From positions 335,677-399,676 of the forward strand of contig KN805389.1 of NCBI GenBank assembly GCA_000818945.1: a stretch of DNA of 64,000 bases, written 5' to 3'. Every line of letters begins with the position of its first letter. Position 1 is the first letter of the stretch. The position numbers and the translations under genes were made by a program. Positions 1-10,240 of this stretch are shown here, in pieces. This DNA is from Schizochytrium sp. CCTCC M209059 (taxonomy: Eukaryota > Sar > Bigyra > Thraustochytrida > Thraustochytriidae). The notes below the pieces were generated by a model, which was not told the DNA's origin, made no database searches, and was given only the letters and a program-made list of their open reading frames with translations.

Positions 1-213
1 CCCACTTCTCAACGACAAGCTGGAAGCGGGCGCGTCTTAATCTTTCGAGTCTCTCATTGTTCAGAACATCGCTATGCTTTTCAACCCACCCAATGACGCG
101 GCGTGGTTTACAATTCGCGATGTAGGTCACACACTTGTCGCAGATGCGATGGGGTGATGACCACAACAAGTCTCAGAGAATGTACACAGTAAAAAGATAT
201 GCCCCGTTTGTTT
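1..213 (-). CDS. Possible partial coding exon at the window edge
   Basis: Read on the minus strand, one frame stays open from a stop at 214-216 to the window edge and has no in-frame ATG. An exon of a gene continuing past base 1 would look like this. The translation contains a compact Cys/His cluster, Cys-Cys-Gly-His-His-Pro-His-Arg-Ile-Cys-Asp-Lys-Cys, followed by a charged, helix-prone stretch. The spacing would suit a small zinc-binding module, but I cannot assign a family. A splice acceptor just before the Cys cluster is plausible but not certain. A chance open frame of 70 codons cannot be excluded. The rest of the spacer to 434 shows nothing else. Confidence 0.3.
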
Positions 214-434
214 CTAGACCTAGCATGTTCCCAGAGAATAACTCCATCTGACGTTTTGATCTTGACAGAACCTATAGATTCTTCGTGATGGTTGTAATAC
301 GAAGCGAGGGAGGTACTGAGCTTTGTGATTATCGAGCAAAAATTCGATTGCAGCCGATCCTGTGCTCGACATCAGATTTTCCGTCAAAGAGGTCGAGAAA
401 GAAAGAAAAGTCAAATATCACAGAGAGAGTGCGA

Positions 435-911
435 CTATGATAGCAACGAGAGTGCAATCGCGAGATCCTTGCCAGCATTCTCATATATATCAGCCGCGAG
501 ACCGCGGTCGCCCCCACACTTTGCGACAAGAATATCGAGGTCGCTATTGTCACCGTTCCTGCGCTCTGTCAGGTCTACGACTACCTCATCTTGGTGTTCG
601 TGGTCCTGCCCGCCTTGGGCAACAACGAGCTGCATTGCGGCCTCAATGTTTCCACCGGCGCTGTGCAGCAAATCGCTTGCAAGATCTGCATCTCCGCCGC
701 ACGCCGCAAGAATTTTGTCGCGGTCCATGCGCGTCTCGTCGGGATCTCCAGCGAGAATCCGCAGCGTCGCCTCTGGGTGTTGGAGCGCGTCCACGAGCGA
801 TTTCTCGCCCATGGTCCGGTGCGCCATGGCAGACACCTCTTCTGGTGACGCCCCAGACTCCACCAGGCTCTGCAGCGCCACGAGCTTGGCCTCCGTGCGC
901 CCTCGAAGCAT
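435..911 (-). CDS. Small protein with two UBA-like helical repeats
   Basis: This ORF encodes about 158 residues from the ATG at 911. An in-frame GTG two codons upstream is not used by eukaryotes. The product is acidic and helical. Two similar stretches, roughly residues 66-97 and 124-155, share the pattern Ile-Leu-x-x-Cys-Gly-Gly-Asp...Ala...Gly-(Asn/Lys)-(Ile/Leu)...Ala, which resembles the three-helix UBA fold of ubiquitin-binding adaptors. The second repeat ends almost at the stop codon, so the protein looks complete. An acidic linker rich in Asp, Glu and His separates the repeats. A ubiquitin-binding role is an inference from pattern only. The gene is divergent from the GOST gene, with about 490 bp between their starts. 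Confidence 0.5.
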   Translation of the reverse strand: MLRGRTEAKLVALQSLVESGASPEEVSAMAHRTMGEKSLVDALQHPEATLRILAGDPDETRMDRDKILAACGGDADLASDLLHSAGGNIEAAMQLVVAQGGQDHEHQDEVVVDLTERRNGDNSDLDILVAKCGGDRGLAADIYENAGKDLAIALSLLS

Positions 912-1401
912 CGTCACGATGTACCGTCTGCTGCTTCACATCAGTCAACGCGCGTCTGCCGTCTGCGGCCCCCTCCGCGTCACATCAGCTCGTGCCGGAG
1001 GTGGCCCCTGCCCTCCGCCCTTTCCGCCCCTCTTTAGGGTGTTTTCGATACACTTCTCGCGCGTTTTCGCCGGAAAATCTTGAACGGAGCCGGCAACCGC
1101 CACATTTCTTACAAGACTACACACCACTCTCTGAATTAGGATCAAGTAGAGTAGGTTTAATGGTCATAGTCTTGTTTGTCTGAGGCCACTGCCCGTCTGG
1201 CAACGTGACCTTGGAGACCCCAAGCAACGTCGAATTGACGAGCGTCCCGCGGCCGTCTGCGCGCGCAGCCCGCTGCGCGCCGTCGGGTCTCCGCACCGCT
1301 CGCATCTTCAAGTCCCGTGTCTTTGTTTGCTTGCGCGTTACTCGCGCTCGCTAGCGCAGGGCTCGGCTTTTTGCGTGTGCGAGCGTACTAAGCTGGTGAC
1401 C
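912..1401. promoter_or_regulatory. Divergent intergenic region, UBA-like / GOST
   Basis: This 490-bp spacer lies between two divergent ATGs and must hold both promoters and 5' leaders if both genes are real. It is pyrimidine-rich around 1000-1060 and GC-rich near 1240-1330. I see no TATA box, tRNA or repeat. Confidence 0.35.
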
Positions 1402-2964
1402 ATGGTGAAGACGGCTGCTGGTGTGACGTGGCGACGCGCGTGCTGGGTCGCCTTGGCGGTGGTGAGCGTGCTGTGCGGAAGGACAGAGGCCTCCATCTTT
1501 TCGTTCGAGAATGAGACCCTCTACAACGGGTACATGGTAGACTTCATTAAGGACATGCCCATGTTCTCGCGCAAGGACAGCCCAAGTTGGATCGGCGGCC
1601 TCGTGGACCCTCTCATCAAAGTCACTTTGACCGTGCGGCCCGCAGACCCCGAGGACAGCCTCGAAGATCTTTTCGTAGACGAAGACACTGGCAACGTTCT
1701 CATCAAGGTCCTCCACGGGTGGAGTGATGACTCGCTCTCGTCTGACAGCCGAATGCAGGCCTCGTGCAGCGACGAAGCGCCTTCGAGCTTCAAAGACAGC
1801 GAAAGCTGGGAGCTCACCCTGCAAACCGACGCAGACAGCGACGACGGTAGTGGGTCCAGCGAGGCGCACGGGAGCCACACTTTTGCAGTCACCGAAACAG
1901 GTTTCCACCTGATTCTCGTCTACAACTGCCTCGGAGATGACGTTCTCGCAGACATCACCTTCGAATACCTGAACCCGTATGGATACCTGAGCGGCTGGAC
2001 CTTTGGCATTCTGCCCATGTCTGGTTTCCTTTGTATCGGGTACGCAATCCTGGCAGTAATCTACCTCGTGTTGTGTCTCCGCAACCGTGAGCACATTCTC
2101 GGTCTCCAAAAAGCAATCATGTGCGTCATCATCATGGGTCTCGTGGAACGCTTTGCACAATTTCTCACGTACTTGGAGATGAACGAGAGCGGTGCCAAGT
2201 CATGCTGCCCTATGCGCGCGGACCTGACCTTTTCCTCGGCACTCTCCGTGCTCAAGCGCAGCTCAAGCGCGCTGCTCTTGCTTGCCGTCTGCCTCGGCTT
2301 TGGTGTCGTCAAGCCAAGGCTCGAGCGCAGCACGAACTTGAAGATATTCGCGCTGGGGGTTGTGTACACCTTTTCCTCGCTCCTTCTCGACTTTCAGCGG
2401 ATCGCCGACATTAGCAAGCACGGGCGCCCGACGGAGCCACTTTACTTTGCCTCGCTCATCGTGAGCGTTTGCGATGTTATTATTCTCTTTTGGATCTACT
2501 TTGCCATGAGCGAGATTCTTTACGAGCTGCGCGAGGGCCAGCAAATTGCCAAGCTTGGCATGTACCAGCGTCTTGCGCGCGCTCTCGCGATCTGGGCGTT
2601 CACCTGGATGATCTTCACTGTACTCGAGGTTATGGTCCTCCAGCGCTCCATCGAGATCGAGTGGCGCTACTGGTTCGTCCTCGTGTCCTTTTGGGACCTC
2701 TTTTTTCTCGGCATTTTGCTCCAGATTTGCTATATTTGGGCCCCTTCCCCTCTTACTGCGCAGTACGCATTCAGCCAGCAGCTTCCTACGACGGAGGATC
2801 TCGACGAGTTTGATCAGATTGGTCTGGAGATGCAGACGCCGCATACGTCGGCTGATTTTGTCATTGACGATGATGACGATGATCTCGTCGCAAGCGACGA
2901 TGATGACGACGACAGTGATGGCCTGGGCCACCGCATTGGGGATGACCGGGTCGCCAAATCCTAG
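1402..2964 (+). CDS. GOST / lung seven-transmembrane receptor family protein
   Basis: The gene encodes about 520 residues. I chose the ATG at 1402 because of its strong ACCATGG context and because a signal peptide follows at once (hydrophobic core about residues 12-25, small residues before cleavage near 30). An acidic, Ser/Asp-rich luminal domain spans about residues 31-195. Seven hydrophobic segments lie near 203-225, 234-255, 275-302, 312-332, 346-374, 391-413 and 420-448. The last ends in Trp-Ala-Pro-Ser followed by a Phe-Ser motif, matching the Trp-x-Pro-Ser signature after TM7 in the GPR107/GPR108/TMEM87 family. These are Golgi/endosome proteins with a luminal GOLD-like domain, implicated in trafficking. 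The cytosolic tail is very acidic, with two poly-Asp runs near 485-510. The gene is intronless. Family assignment is firm; ligand and exact role are unknown. Confidence 0.85.
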   Translation: MVKTAAGVTWRRACWVALAVVSVLCGRTEASIFSFENETLYNGYMVDFIKDMPMFSRKDSPSWIGGLVDPLIKVTLTVRPADPEDSLEDLFVDEDTGNVLIKVLHGWSDDSLSSDSRMQASCSDEAPSSFKDSESWELTLQTDADSDDGSGSSEAHGSHTFAVTETGFHLILVYNCLGDDVLADITFEYLNPYGYLSGWTFGILPMSGFLCIGYAILAVIYLVLCLRNREHILGLQKAIMCVIIMGLVERFAQFLTYLEMNESGAKSCCPMRADLTFSSALSVLKRSSSALLLLAVCLGFGVVKPRLERSTNLKIFALGVVYTFSSLLLDFQRIADISKHGRPTEPLYFASLIVSVCDVIILFWIYFAMSEILYELREGQQIAKLGMYQRLARALAIWAFTWMIFTVLEVMVLQRSIEIEWRYWFVLVSFWDLFFLGILLQICYIWAPSPLTAQYAFSQQLPTTEDLDEFDQIGLEMQTPHTSADFVIDDDDDDLVASDDDDDDSDGLGHRIGDDRVAKS

Positions 2965-4038
2965 GTTAATTCGAGTGCTTGCTGCCTGCTCATCTCATAG
3001 TAGCTCTTTTTGCACATTACTCTTAAAATTTTCTGAGCGCAGGTTTTTTTTTTAACCTTCTTTCTCTCCGTCTTGTTCTACTGATGGACTAAGCCAAAAG
3101 AACTGAAGCTGCAGCAATCGCTTGCGGCTTGAAGCGCACGCAAACGGCTGTAAACATTGAATTGTTGAGAAACTTCCAAGACGCGAGCCGAAACTCATCT
3201 GTTTTCTTGCCGGGTTTGGCGATCTCGCGAACCGTCTCCACCGCACTCACAATCGGATGCAGAACACTCCTACCTCATTGCTCTCTTTTCATTTGAACAA
3301 AAAGGGAGACTTTTCTGGAAGCATAGCGCGTGATGCATGAAAGTGCTCTCAACAGACTTGGCTCCGTCAGGTAAACCCTGCCACCACTTTGTCGCAGTGC
3401 GCCTTGCCGACTAATGACATGAGTGACGAGGAGTAGAATCAAATCAGAGGCCTCAACAGGTATGTAAACGAATCAAAAGTGCTCTCTTTCCAGCCATTGA
3501 AACGAATCAAAATAGCGAATACAGACGAGCCGTTACGATTTTGGAAAAGGAAAAAAAATACAAAAGCTTTCCTCTTCTGGTGCTGTATGCCATGGTCAGT
3601 GGCCCCTGACCAGACAAGTAAGCTGGGCCCGAAAGCTCCTCTATGCCGTGCTGCGCCATGCTGTACCGCGCCGTAAGGTGCTCTGCTGCTAGTAAAAAAT
3701 GCGGCTTAAATCGTTTACTTCCAAGAATCGTTCATCCTCTGGTCAAGACAAGTTTCGATCTGGCTGACTGACCCAGTGACCGGTTAGCTGGTGCGCGGAC
3801 TCCTCGAATGGGGTTGTACAACACCGTCACTTGCCCGTCACTGGACTGTTGAGATTCGACTCTGGAGGGGCAGCGAATCTTGGACAATTGTCGACTCGTT
3901 TCTAGCCCGGAGATGGGATTCAAACGGATTTCATTTGGCAGATGGGCAGATGGGCGGGTCTAGACGGGCAGTCGAGTAGTTGCGGTTTTTTGTTTTATGC
4001 TACGGGTCCGCGTTAGGGTGAGCTGTAAAGAGCATAAG

Positions 4039-4071
<33 letters not shown>

Positions 4072-4635
4072 GCGAGACGGTTGCTGACGCGCCGCGGCCA
4101 ACTAATTGGCTAGCGAATTTCCGTTAAAGGGAGTCTCCCTTCTACCTCACTGGACGAGAAAATCCGCGACGACGCCCAAGCCAGCGGTGTGGCAACTTCA
4201 AGTACAAGAAGGCCATGAAATACAAAGGTCAGAGATGGACGTGTGAGTAACTTCCGCGCGGCCGCAAGGTTGCAGAAACGAAGCTCTTACCGCGATAAAC
4301 TTACGCAGGCCCGTCTCGGAACTTTGACCAGGCTTGTGGATTTCATTGCGAAAGCGCGGGCGCTCTTTTACTCATTCGGCCTAGATTCGAAAAACGGAAA
4401 GCTTCGTATGTACAGCACAGCGACAACAAATGAATTTAGCCTTGCAATAGATCGGGCATCCGAAACTGTCGAGCAGTACAATTTTGGCGCTAGCAAAACC
4501 CGAATACAAGCAAGCGAACATAAAGAGAGAAAAAGAAAGAGGGAGAGAGAGAGTGCGATAGAGAGGAAAGACAAGAAGTCACAGAGGCGGAGCTCGTCCA
4601 CGCCAGGCCCAAGTCAAAAGTGAGAAAGCACCAAG
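2965..4635. other. Intergenic region upstream of transporter copy 1
   Basis: This 1.67-kb spacer contains no supportable gene. It holds a poly-T tract near 3043-3053, a GCCA tetranucleotide microsatellite at 4040-4071, and an A/G-rich purine tract (GAGA-type) at about 4523-4570 just before the transporter. The tract is probably 5' UTR or promoter. Confidence 0.5.
4040..4071. repeat. GCCA tetranucleotide microsatellite
   Basis: About eight uninterrupted copies of the 4-bp unit in the spacer upstream of the first phosphate transporter. Confidence 0.9.
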
Positions 4636-6438
4636 ATGGCGAAATTGACGCCCGTGGGCGTTGCTAAGGGCTTTGCTCTTTTTACTGGCGTGCTCTTCTT
4701 TCTGTACTGGTTTCTTGTTGGGCTCAGCCTTCTTGGCGATGCCTTCAAAGTCATTGCTGGCGACTCTGCGGGCTCGCTATTTGGCGCGGTGTCAAACCCC
4801 GTAGCTGGTCTTATGGTCGGGATCCTTGCCACCGTCCTTGTGCAGTCATCATCCACGACCACGTCCATCATCGTTGCTGCCGCTGGGTCGGGCGTCTTGG
4901 ACGTGGCAACTGGCATTCCAATGGTCTTTGGAGCCAATATTGGTACGTCTGTCACCAACACGATTGTGTCCCTTGGCTTTGTTGGCGACAGAGAGCAGTA
5001 CCGAAGAGGCTTTGCTGGCGCCACCGTTCATGATATGTTCAATTATCTGAATGTGTGCTTTTGGCTTCCCGTGGAAGCTCTCACATCAGCCATGCGAGGC
5101 GGAGATGGCGGGATTCTGTTTTTGATTACCCGCGCTATCGCTCGCAGCTTTGAATCGTGCGACGGAGATGATTGTGAGGACTGGGAAGGCCCACTCAAGA
5201 AAATTACCGCCAAGATCTCGAAGCGAATCATTTCCGTCGACAAGGATGTCATCAAAGACTTTGCCTATGGCAAACCATCACTCGAGCTGTGCGAAGAACT
5301 TCTTTGCAGCGAAAATGACGGCGAATACGAATGTCACGCGCACAAGTTCTCTCAGAAGCGCTGCGCGACAAGCGGATCCGCAGTCGAGGGCACGAATTGC
5401 GGGGAAGTCTACTTTGACGAAGCCGAAAATGAGACTGTGACGGTATCAAAGAAAGCCAAGGCCAAGTTCGAGTATTGCATCATTTCTAGCAGTGGCACGA
5501 TTAGCACCAACGCGACATTACTTGCGGCCGCCCAAGCGCATTTCGATAGCTACAAGCTCAACAAGGGAGGATGCTTTTACGAGGCTGGAATGCAAACGTC
5601 TGCTGGTTGGGTAACGTTGCTTCTCGCGTTGGTTATGCTGACGGTATCGTTGCTGGGCATGGTGAAGCTCTTAGGCATCGCCGTGCGTGGCGCCGCCGAG
5701 GAGGCTCTGAAGAAGGCTTTCGATATGAATGGCTACCTGGCCATTGTGGTCGGCTGCGCCGTGACAATTTTTGTGCAGTCCTCGTCGATTACAACGTCTG
5801 TTTTGACGCCGCTTGTTGCCATGGGCACGCTGACTCTCGAAGGCATGCTACCTCTGACGCTCGGCGCAAATATCGGAACCACGGTGACGGGTCTGCTTGC
5901 TTCGCTTGTGGGCGACAGCGCAAACGGATTTCAGCTTGCCATGTGCCACGTGCTCTTTAACCTGTTTGGAGTCCTCATGTTCTATCCGGTTCCCCGCATT
6001 CGCCGCATCCCTCTCGCGGCAGCACAACGTCTTGGCGACTTGGCTGCTCTTTTCAAGGTTTTCCCCATCGTGTACATTGTCATGCTCTTCTTTGTGTACC
6101 CAGGGTTCTTTCTGGGCATTAGCATGGCTTTTGGTGCAGGTGGCGGCGGTATTGCCGGCGGCATTTTTGGCCTCTTGTTCTTCATTGCGCTGCATGTGGC
6201 CTTCTTCTGGTGGTATTGGAAGCAGGCAGGCCGTGAGTGGCTCGAACGTTCGTTCGGCCATGACTTTGACAGCCAGAAGCCGCAAAAGGACGTCCAAGAT
6301 TCTAATCGCCGAGACTCGTCGTCCTCTACGTCAAGTGTTGCCTCGACTGCGGGCGTGCAGGGCACATCGTTTGCGGCCACGAACCCCGAGGAGGCAGAGA
6401 AAGTATCTGCGCCTACCCAAGACGCCACCGTCGTGTAA
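4636..6438 (+). CDS. SLC34-type Na+/phosphate cotransporter, copy 1
   Basis: This 600-residue protein starts at an ATG in strong context (AAGATGG). Two inverted repeat halves each carry the family signature Gln-Ser-Ser-Ser-x-x-Thr-Ser, at residues 70-77 and 381-388, each followed by a Gly-Ala-Asn-Ile-Gly-Thr motif. These form the substrate and sodium site of NaPi-II carriers. A large Cys-containing loop with possible N-glycosylation sites (Asn-Glu-Thr, Asn-Ala-Thr) lies between the halves, about residues 150-320. Ala127, Ala129 and Asp133 match the Ala-Ala-Asp triplet of electrogenic NaPi-IIa/b. A Ser/Thr-rich cytosolic tail ends in Thr-Val-Val, a class I PDZ-ligand pattern. It is probably a plasma-membrane carrier for phosphate uptake, the first of four head-to-tail paralogues, and is intronless. 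Confidence 0.92.
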   Translation: MAKLTPVGVAKGFALFTGVLFFLYWFLVGLSLLGDAFKVIAGDSAGSLFGAVSNPVAGLMVGILATVLVQSSSTTTSIIVAAAGSGVLDVATGIPMVFGANIGTSVTNTIVSLGFVGDREQYRRGFAGATVHDMFNYLNVCFWLPVEALTSAMRGGDGGILFLITRAIARSFESCDGDDCEDWEGPLKKITAKISKRIISVDKDVIKDFAYGKPSLELCEELLCSENDGEYECHAHKFSQKRCATSGSAVEGTNCGEVYFDEAENETVTVSKKAKAKFEYCIISSSGTISTNATLLAAAQAHFDSYKLNKGGCFYEAGMQTSAGWVTLLLALVMLTVSLLGMVKLLGIAVRGAAEEALKKAFDMNGYLAIVVGCAVTIFVQSSSITTSVLTPLVAMGTLTLEGMLPLTLGANIGTTVTGLLASLVGDSANGFQLAMCHVLFNLFGVLMFYPVPRIRRIPLAAAQRLGDLAALFKVFPIVYIVMLFFVYPGFFLGISMAFGAGGGGIAGGIFGLLFFIALHVAFFWWYWKQAGREWLERSFGHDFDSQKPQKDVQDSNRRDSSSSTSSVASTAGVQGTSFAATNPEEAEKVSAPTQDATVV

Positions 6439-7636
6439 AGATGATCAGGTCGTTCTGGAGACTTTTCGCGGGCAAAGTTTAGTAGAGTCTATAGTAGTAT
6501 ACGTAGTTTGCTAGACCAAGTAGTCTGTTGCTGTTGTTGCTGTAATCTGTAACTGATAGCCTTATCTGTGCCATCTATACAAAAGTACTACAATATCCGC
6601 ATGATTATGATTGCTGCAAACACAGCAGCATTTCGACAGCCACCCATTCCGTCGTCTGTCTCTCTGTGAGCCTGTGTGCTTGCAGTCAGCAGACCTTGGG
6701 TCTCCTCTTGTCCGCATTCGCGGCATCGTGAGCGGGCAGCTGGCCGGCCTGTTGCGTGGCTGCGAGTCATCCTCCTTAGACACTCCATCGCTCACCGCCG
6801 CCTCTGCCCGCTGCGGTTTGGCGCTCAAGCAGGCGCGTAAGGCGTGTAAGGCGTGCGCGGCTGCAGAGGGAAGCTCCCGGCCGGCCCAGCACGGGGGCGC
6901 CTCGCAGGGACTCGGCTCCTGCCGCGCCACGCGCCCGCTCGAGTTCCCTCAACTCCCCGAAGCAGCTCCAAACGAGGTTTCTGCATCGCGAAACAGCTCG
7001 GAGCCAGGTGTGGGGGGGGGCTTCCGGGGAGCCGGCGGCGGCGGCGTGGAGGCCAGCGACGAGGAGATGCGCGCCGCGAGGGGGAGAGAATCTCGCTGGC
7101 TGCCGAGAGCCGCGGTTCGCACCCGACTTGCGCGTCTGCTCTGCTCCGCATTGCATTGCTTTGCTTTGCTTTGTCAGGCTGGCTTGCGGTATAGCGGCAG
7201 TAGCTGGCCGGTGGCTGGCTGGCTCGTGGGCGCGTGGGCCGGGCTTGGCAAAAGGGTGGCTGCCAGCGGTTGGCGCGGTGAAAGAGAGCCGCGATGAAAT
7301 CGATACCAGGTGGTATCCTGGGAGGGCCTGGGAAAAGAAAAGAAAGAAAGCAAGATCGTGGGGTGCGCTCGCTGCTTCCCCCCGGATGCAGGTACTATCC
7401 ACGGCCTGGCTAGCTAAAAGCCGGGCAAGGACGCAAGCTAGGAAGGACGCAAGCTAGGCGGACGGCCGGTAGAGCCAGACAAACAGACCCCGGCCAGCAG
7501 TAGACCCAGATCAAGGTTGCCAACTCGAGCAAAGCAAACCCGAATCCTCAAAGCTGCAAGCTTGCAGCACAAGCACAAGCACAAGCACAAGCACAAGCAC
7601 AAGCACAAGCACAGGACCGATTGACAAGGGACAAGA
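6439..7636. other. Intergenic region between transporter copies 1 and 2
   Basis: This 1.2-kb GC-rich spacer contains overlapping open frames in several phases, all low-complexity and none family-like. It ends in a GCACAA microsatellite at 7567-7613, only about 24 bp before the copy 2 ATG, so that repeat is probably in the 5' UTR. Confidence 0.5.
7567..7613. repeat. GCACAA hexanucleotide repeat in a probable 5' UTR
   Basis: Nearly eight uninterrupted copies of the 6-bp unit end about 24 bp before the start of transporter copy 2. Transcription into the leader is inferred from proximity. Confidence 0.85.
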
Positions 7637-9436
7637 ATGGTGACTGCCAAAGGTGTGGCAAAGGGCTTCGTGCTCTTTGCAGGCGTGCTCTTCTTCTTGT
7701 ACTGGTTTCTGGTTGGTCTGTCGCTGCTCGGTGATGCCTTCAAGGTCATTGCCGGCGACTCGGCTGGTTCGCTCTTTGGTGCCGTCGAGAATCCAATTGC
7801 GGGCCTCATGGTGGGCATCCTCGCGACAGTGCTGGTCCAGTCGTCGTCAACGACAACGTCGATCATCGTAGCTGCAGCGGGCTCGGGCGTCCTTGAGGTG
7901 CCCGTGGGCATCCCAATGATCTTTGGCGCCAACATTGGTACCTCCGTGACCAATACCATCGTGTCGCTGGGCTTTGTCGGCGACCGCGAGCAGTACCGGC
8001 GTGGTTTCGCGGGCGCCACGGTGCACGACATGTTCAACTACATGAACGTCTGCTTTTGGCTGCCAGTGGAAGCCATTTCGTCCGCGATCAACGGTGGTAA
8101 TGGTGGTGTCCTCTTCCTCATTACGGAAGCCATGGCCAAGAGCTTTGAGGCGTGCGACAAGGCGACCTCTTCATCTGGTTGCGAGGACTGGGAGGGCCCG
8201 CTAAAGAAAATCACGGAGAAGATCTCCAAGAAGATCATCTCTGTGGACAAGGATGTCATCAGTGACTTTGCCTTTGGCAAGCCAGCGTCGAAGCTCTGCT
8301 CCGAGATCCTTTGCGTGGACGCAAGCACAAGTGGAAGCTGCGACAACCACTCCTTCAAGCAGAAGCGATGCGCCACGTCAGAACTTGCAACGTCCGGTTG
8401 GTGCGGGGACAGTAAGTCCAAGGCCCAGGCCAAGTTTGCGTACTGCGACTATAATGCGACTTCAGGTCTCGTCTCGGTGAACGCGTCGGTGCTCGCGGCT
8501 GCTCAGGACCACTTTGATGCATACAAGCTGAACAAGGGCGGCATTTTTTACGATGCTGGCCTGCAGGCAGCAGGCGGCTGGATTGCTCTTGCCATGGCGT
8601 TGGTGATGCTCATGGTATCGCTGCTGGCCATGGTCAAGATTCTGGGCATTGCTGTTCGCGGCGCTGCGGAGGAGGTCTTGCAAAAAGCCCTTAACATGAA
8701 CGGGTACCTTGCCATTATCGTTGGCGCGGGCGTCACGATGTTTGTGCAGTCGTCGTCCATCACGACGTCGGCGCTAACGCCATTGGTTGCCATGGGTACT
8801 CTATCGGTTGAGGGTATGCTGCCGCTTACTCTTGGAGCTAATATTGGTACGACACTCACGGGTGTGCTTGCGTCACTGGTGAGCGACAGCGCGCACGGCT
8901 TCCAGTTGGCCATGTGCCACGTCCTGTTCAACCTCTTTGGCACCCTGATGTTTTATCCGATCCCGCGCATGCGTAGGGTTCCGATCGGCGCTGCGCTGCG
9001 GTTGGGTGATTTGGCCGCGCTGTACAAGGTGTTCCCGATTCTTTACATTATCGTTCTCTTCCTGGTCTACCCTGGCTTCTTTTTGGGCGTGAGCGTGGGC
9101 GTGGAGATGGGCGGTGCTGGCATCGCGGGCGGTGTGGTTGGCATTGTTGTCTTCCTGCTACTCCACATTGTTATCTTTTGGTGGTACTGGCGGCGCGCGG
9201 GCCGCGAGTGGCTCGTGCGCAACTTTGGCCACGACTTCAACAAGGATGGCATGGATGCCGAAAAGCCTGACGGAGGCAATGGCGAGGAGAACATGTCTTT
9301 CTCTCCCAACAAAGACGCTATTGCTAACCTCGAGGCGCCGGAGGCCGTTGTCACCAGTGCTCCGATTGGTGCGGTGGCACCGACATCGAGCTCCAGCTTT
9401 ATCGCCGTTGATGATGCCAAGGTGACCCTCGTTTAA
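7637..9436 (+). CDS. SLC34-type Na+/phosphate cotransporter, copy 2
   Basis: This 599-residue paralogue of copy 1 is alike throughout, including the interhalf loop. Signature Gln-Ser-Ser-Ser motifs are at residues 68-71 and 371-374. The electrogenicity triplet reads Ala125, Ala127, Asp131. The loop contains paired Cys residues and Asn-Ala-Thr/Ser sites. The long cytosolic tail (after about residue 535) is acidic and ends in Thr-Leu-Val, again a class I PDZ-ligand pattern. Copies 1 and 2 form one subgroup by tail length and by Ala in the triplet; copies 3 and 4 form the other. The start is an ATG in AGAATGG context, and no intron is visible. The predicted role is sodium-coupled inorganic phosphate uptake. 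Confidence 0.92.
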   Translation: MVTAKGVAKGFVLFAGVLFFLYWFLVGLSLLGDAFKVIAGDSAGSLFGAVENPIAGLMVGILATVLVQSSSTTTSIIVAAAGSGVLEVPVGIPMIFGANIGTSVTNTIVSLGFVGDREQYRRGFAGATVHDMFNYMNVCFWLPVEAISSAINGGNGGVLFLITEAMAKSFEACDKATSSSGCEDWEGPLKKITEKISKKIISVDKDVISDFAFGKPASKLCSEILCVDASTSGSCDNHSFKQKRCATSELATSGWCGDSKSKAQAKFAYCDYNATSGLVSVNASVLAAAQDHFDAYKLNKGGIFYDAGLQAAGGWIALAMALVMLMVSLLAMVKILGIAVRGAAEEVLQKALNMNGYLAIIVGAGVTMFVQSSSITTSALTPLVAMGTLSVEGMLPLTLGANIGTTLTGVLASLVSDSAHGFQLAMCHVLFNLFGTLMFYPIPRMRRVPIGAALRLGDLAALYKVFPILYIIVLFLVYPGFFLGVSVGVEMGGAGIAGGVVGIVVFLLLHIVIFWWYWRRAGREWLVRNFGHDFNKDGMDAEKPDGGNGEENMSFSPNKDAIANLEAPEAVVTSAPIGAVAPTSSSSFIAVDDAKVTLV

Positions 9437-10240
9437 AGTCGAGAATTTACGACGGAAAAGAAGGATTGGATGTGAGTGTAGTGCTCACGGTGGTCTTCAT
9501 TTCCTGAAAGAAAAAGAGTCTCTTCGCATTCACTCGGCCAAATATTGTAGAAATATATCACAAGTAGCTGTTTAGTCTTTTCTTCTTCTCAATATTCTTG
9601 TATCATCTCTACAAGCTTGTTCCATTCCTTCATCAGTTTTTGAGCTAGAAGTTCTATAGATTTTGCCCAATCAAGCATCACTTGTAAGCCTAGGTCTACT
9701 GTTTGTCAGTCAACCTGTTGTTTCTCACGCAAAATATTCCAACAACATGCTATGGGCACGAAAATACCAGCCAGCCAGCTAGCCAGGCAAATTTTAGACA
9801 CGTTTCAGGTCCTCCCCATCCTTTGCGAATGCACGAGCGTGCTCGACGTCCGCCCCCTGCGTTAACGCGCCCAGCCTCTCCCTCGTTTCCTTTCAGGCTC
9901 TCGAATTTCCTCCTGTCAGGTTGCTCCAGTGTCCACCAGGCTTGAACGATCATTTTCGCTCAGCCCCACGCTGGACCTTCCTAAGTTTCTATAACTCTTC
10001 TGGAACAAAGGGCCAGCACGTGCCGGCACATAGCAAGCACGCGATCTTGCAATCTCAAAACACCTCGCCCCGCGTGCATCAGTGCCGACCTCATCCCCAT
10101 CCTCGCCGTGCGTGCGTCGCGAGGCTCGCCTCGGGCCTCTCCTCGTGCAGCGCCTTCTCCGTTCCCCGTAGCCACTTCCCTTCTATGTGCGAGAGAGTTA
10201 AGCGAGCGTATGGATACGGCTTGTTTGGAGATTTCTGAAG
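9437..10240. other. Intergenic region downstream of transporter copy 2
   Basis: This 0.8-kb spacer has an AT-richer first part (9437-9750), probably the 3' UTR of copy 2, then pyrimidine-rich sequence. No gene or clear regulatory element is seen. Confidence 0.5.

Noticed and set aside
3805..3935. Possible tRNA (a GATTCAAAC-like string resembling a T arm)
   Set aside because: The flanking bases do not pair into T and acceptor stems on either strand.
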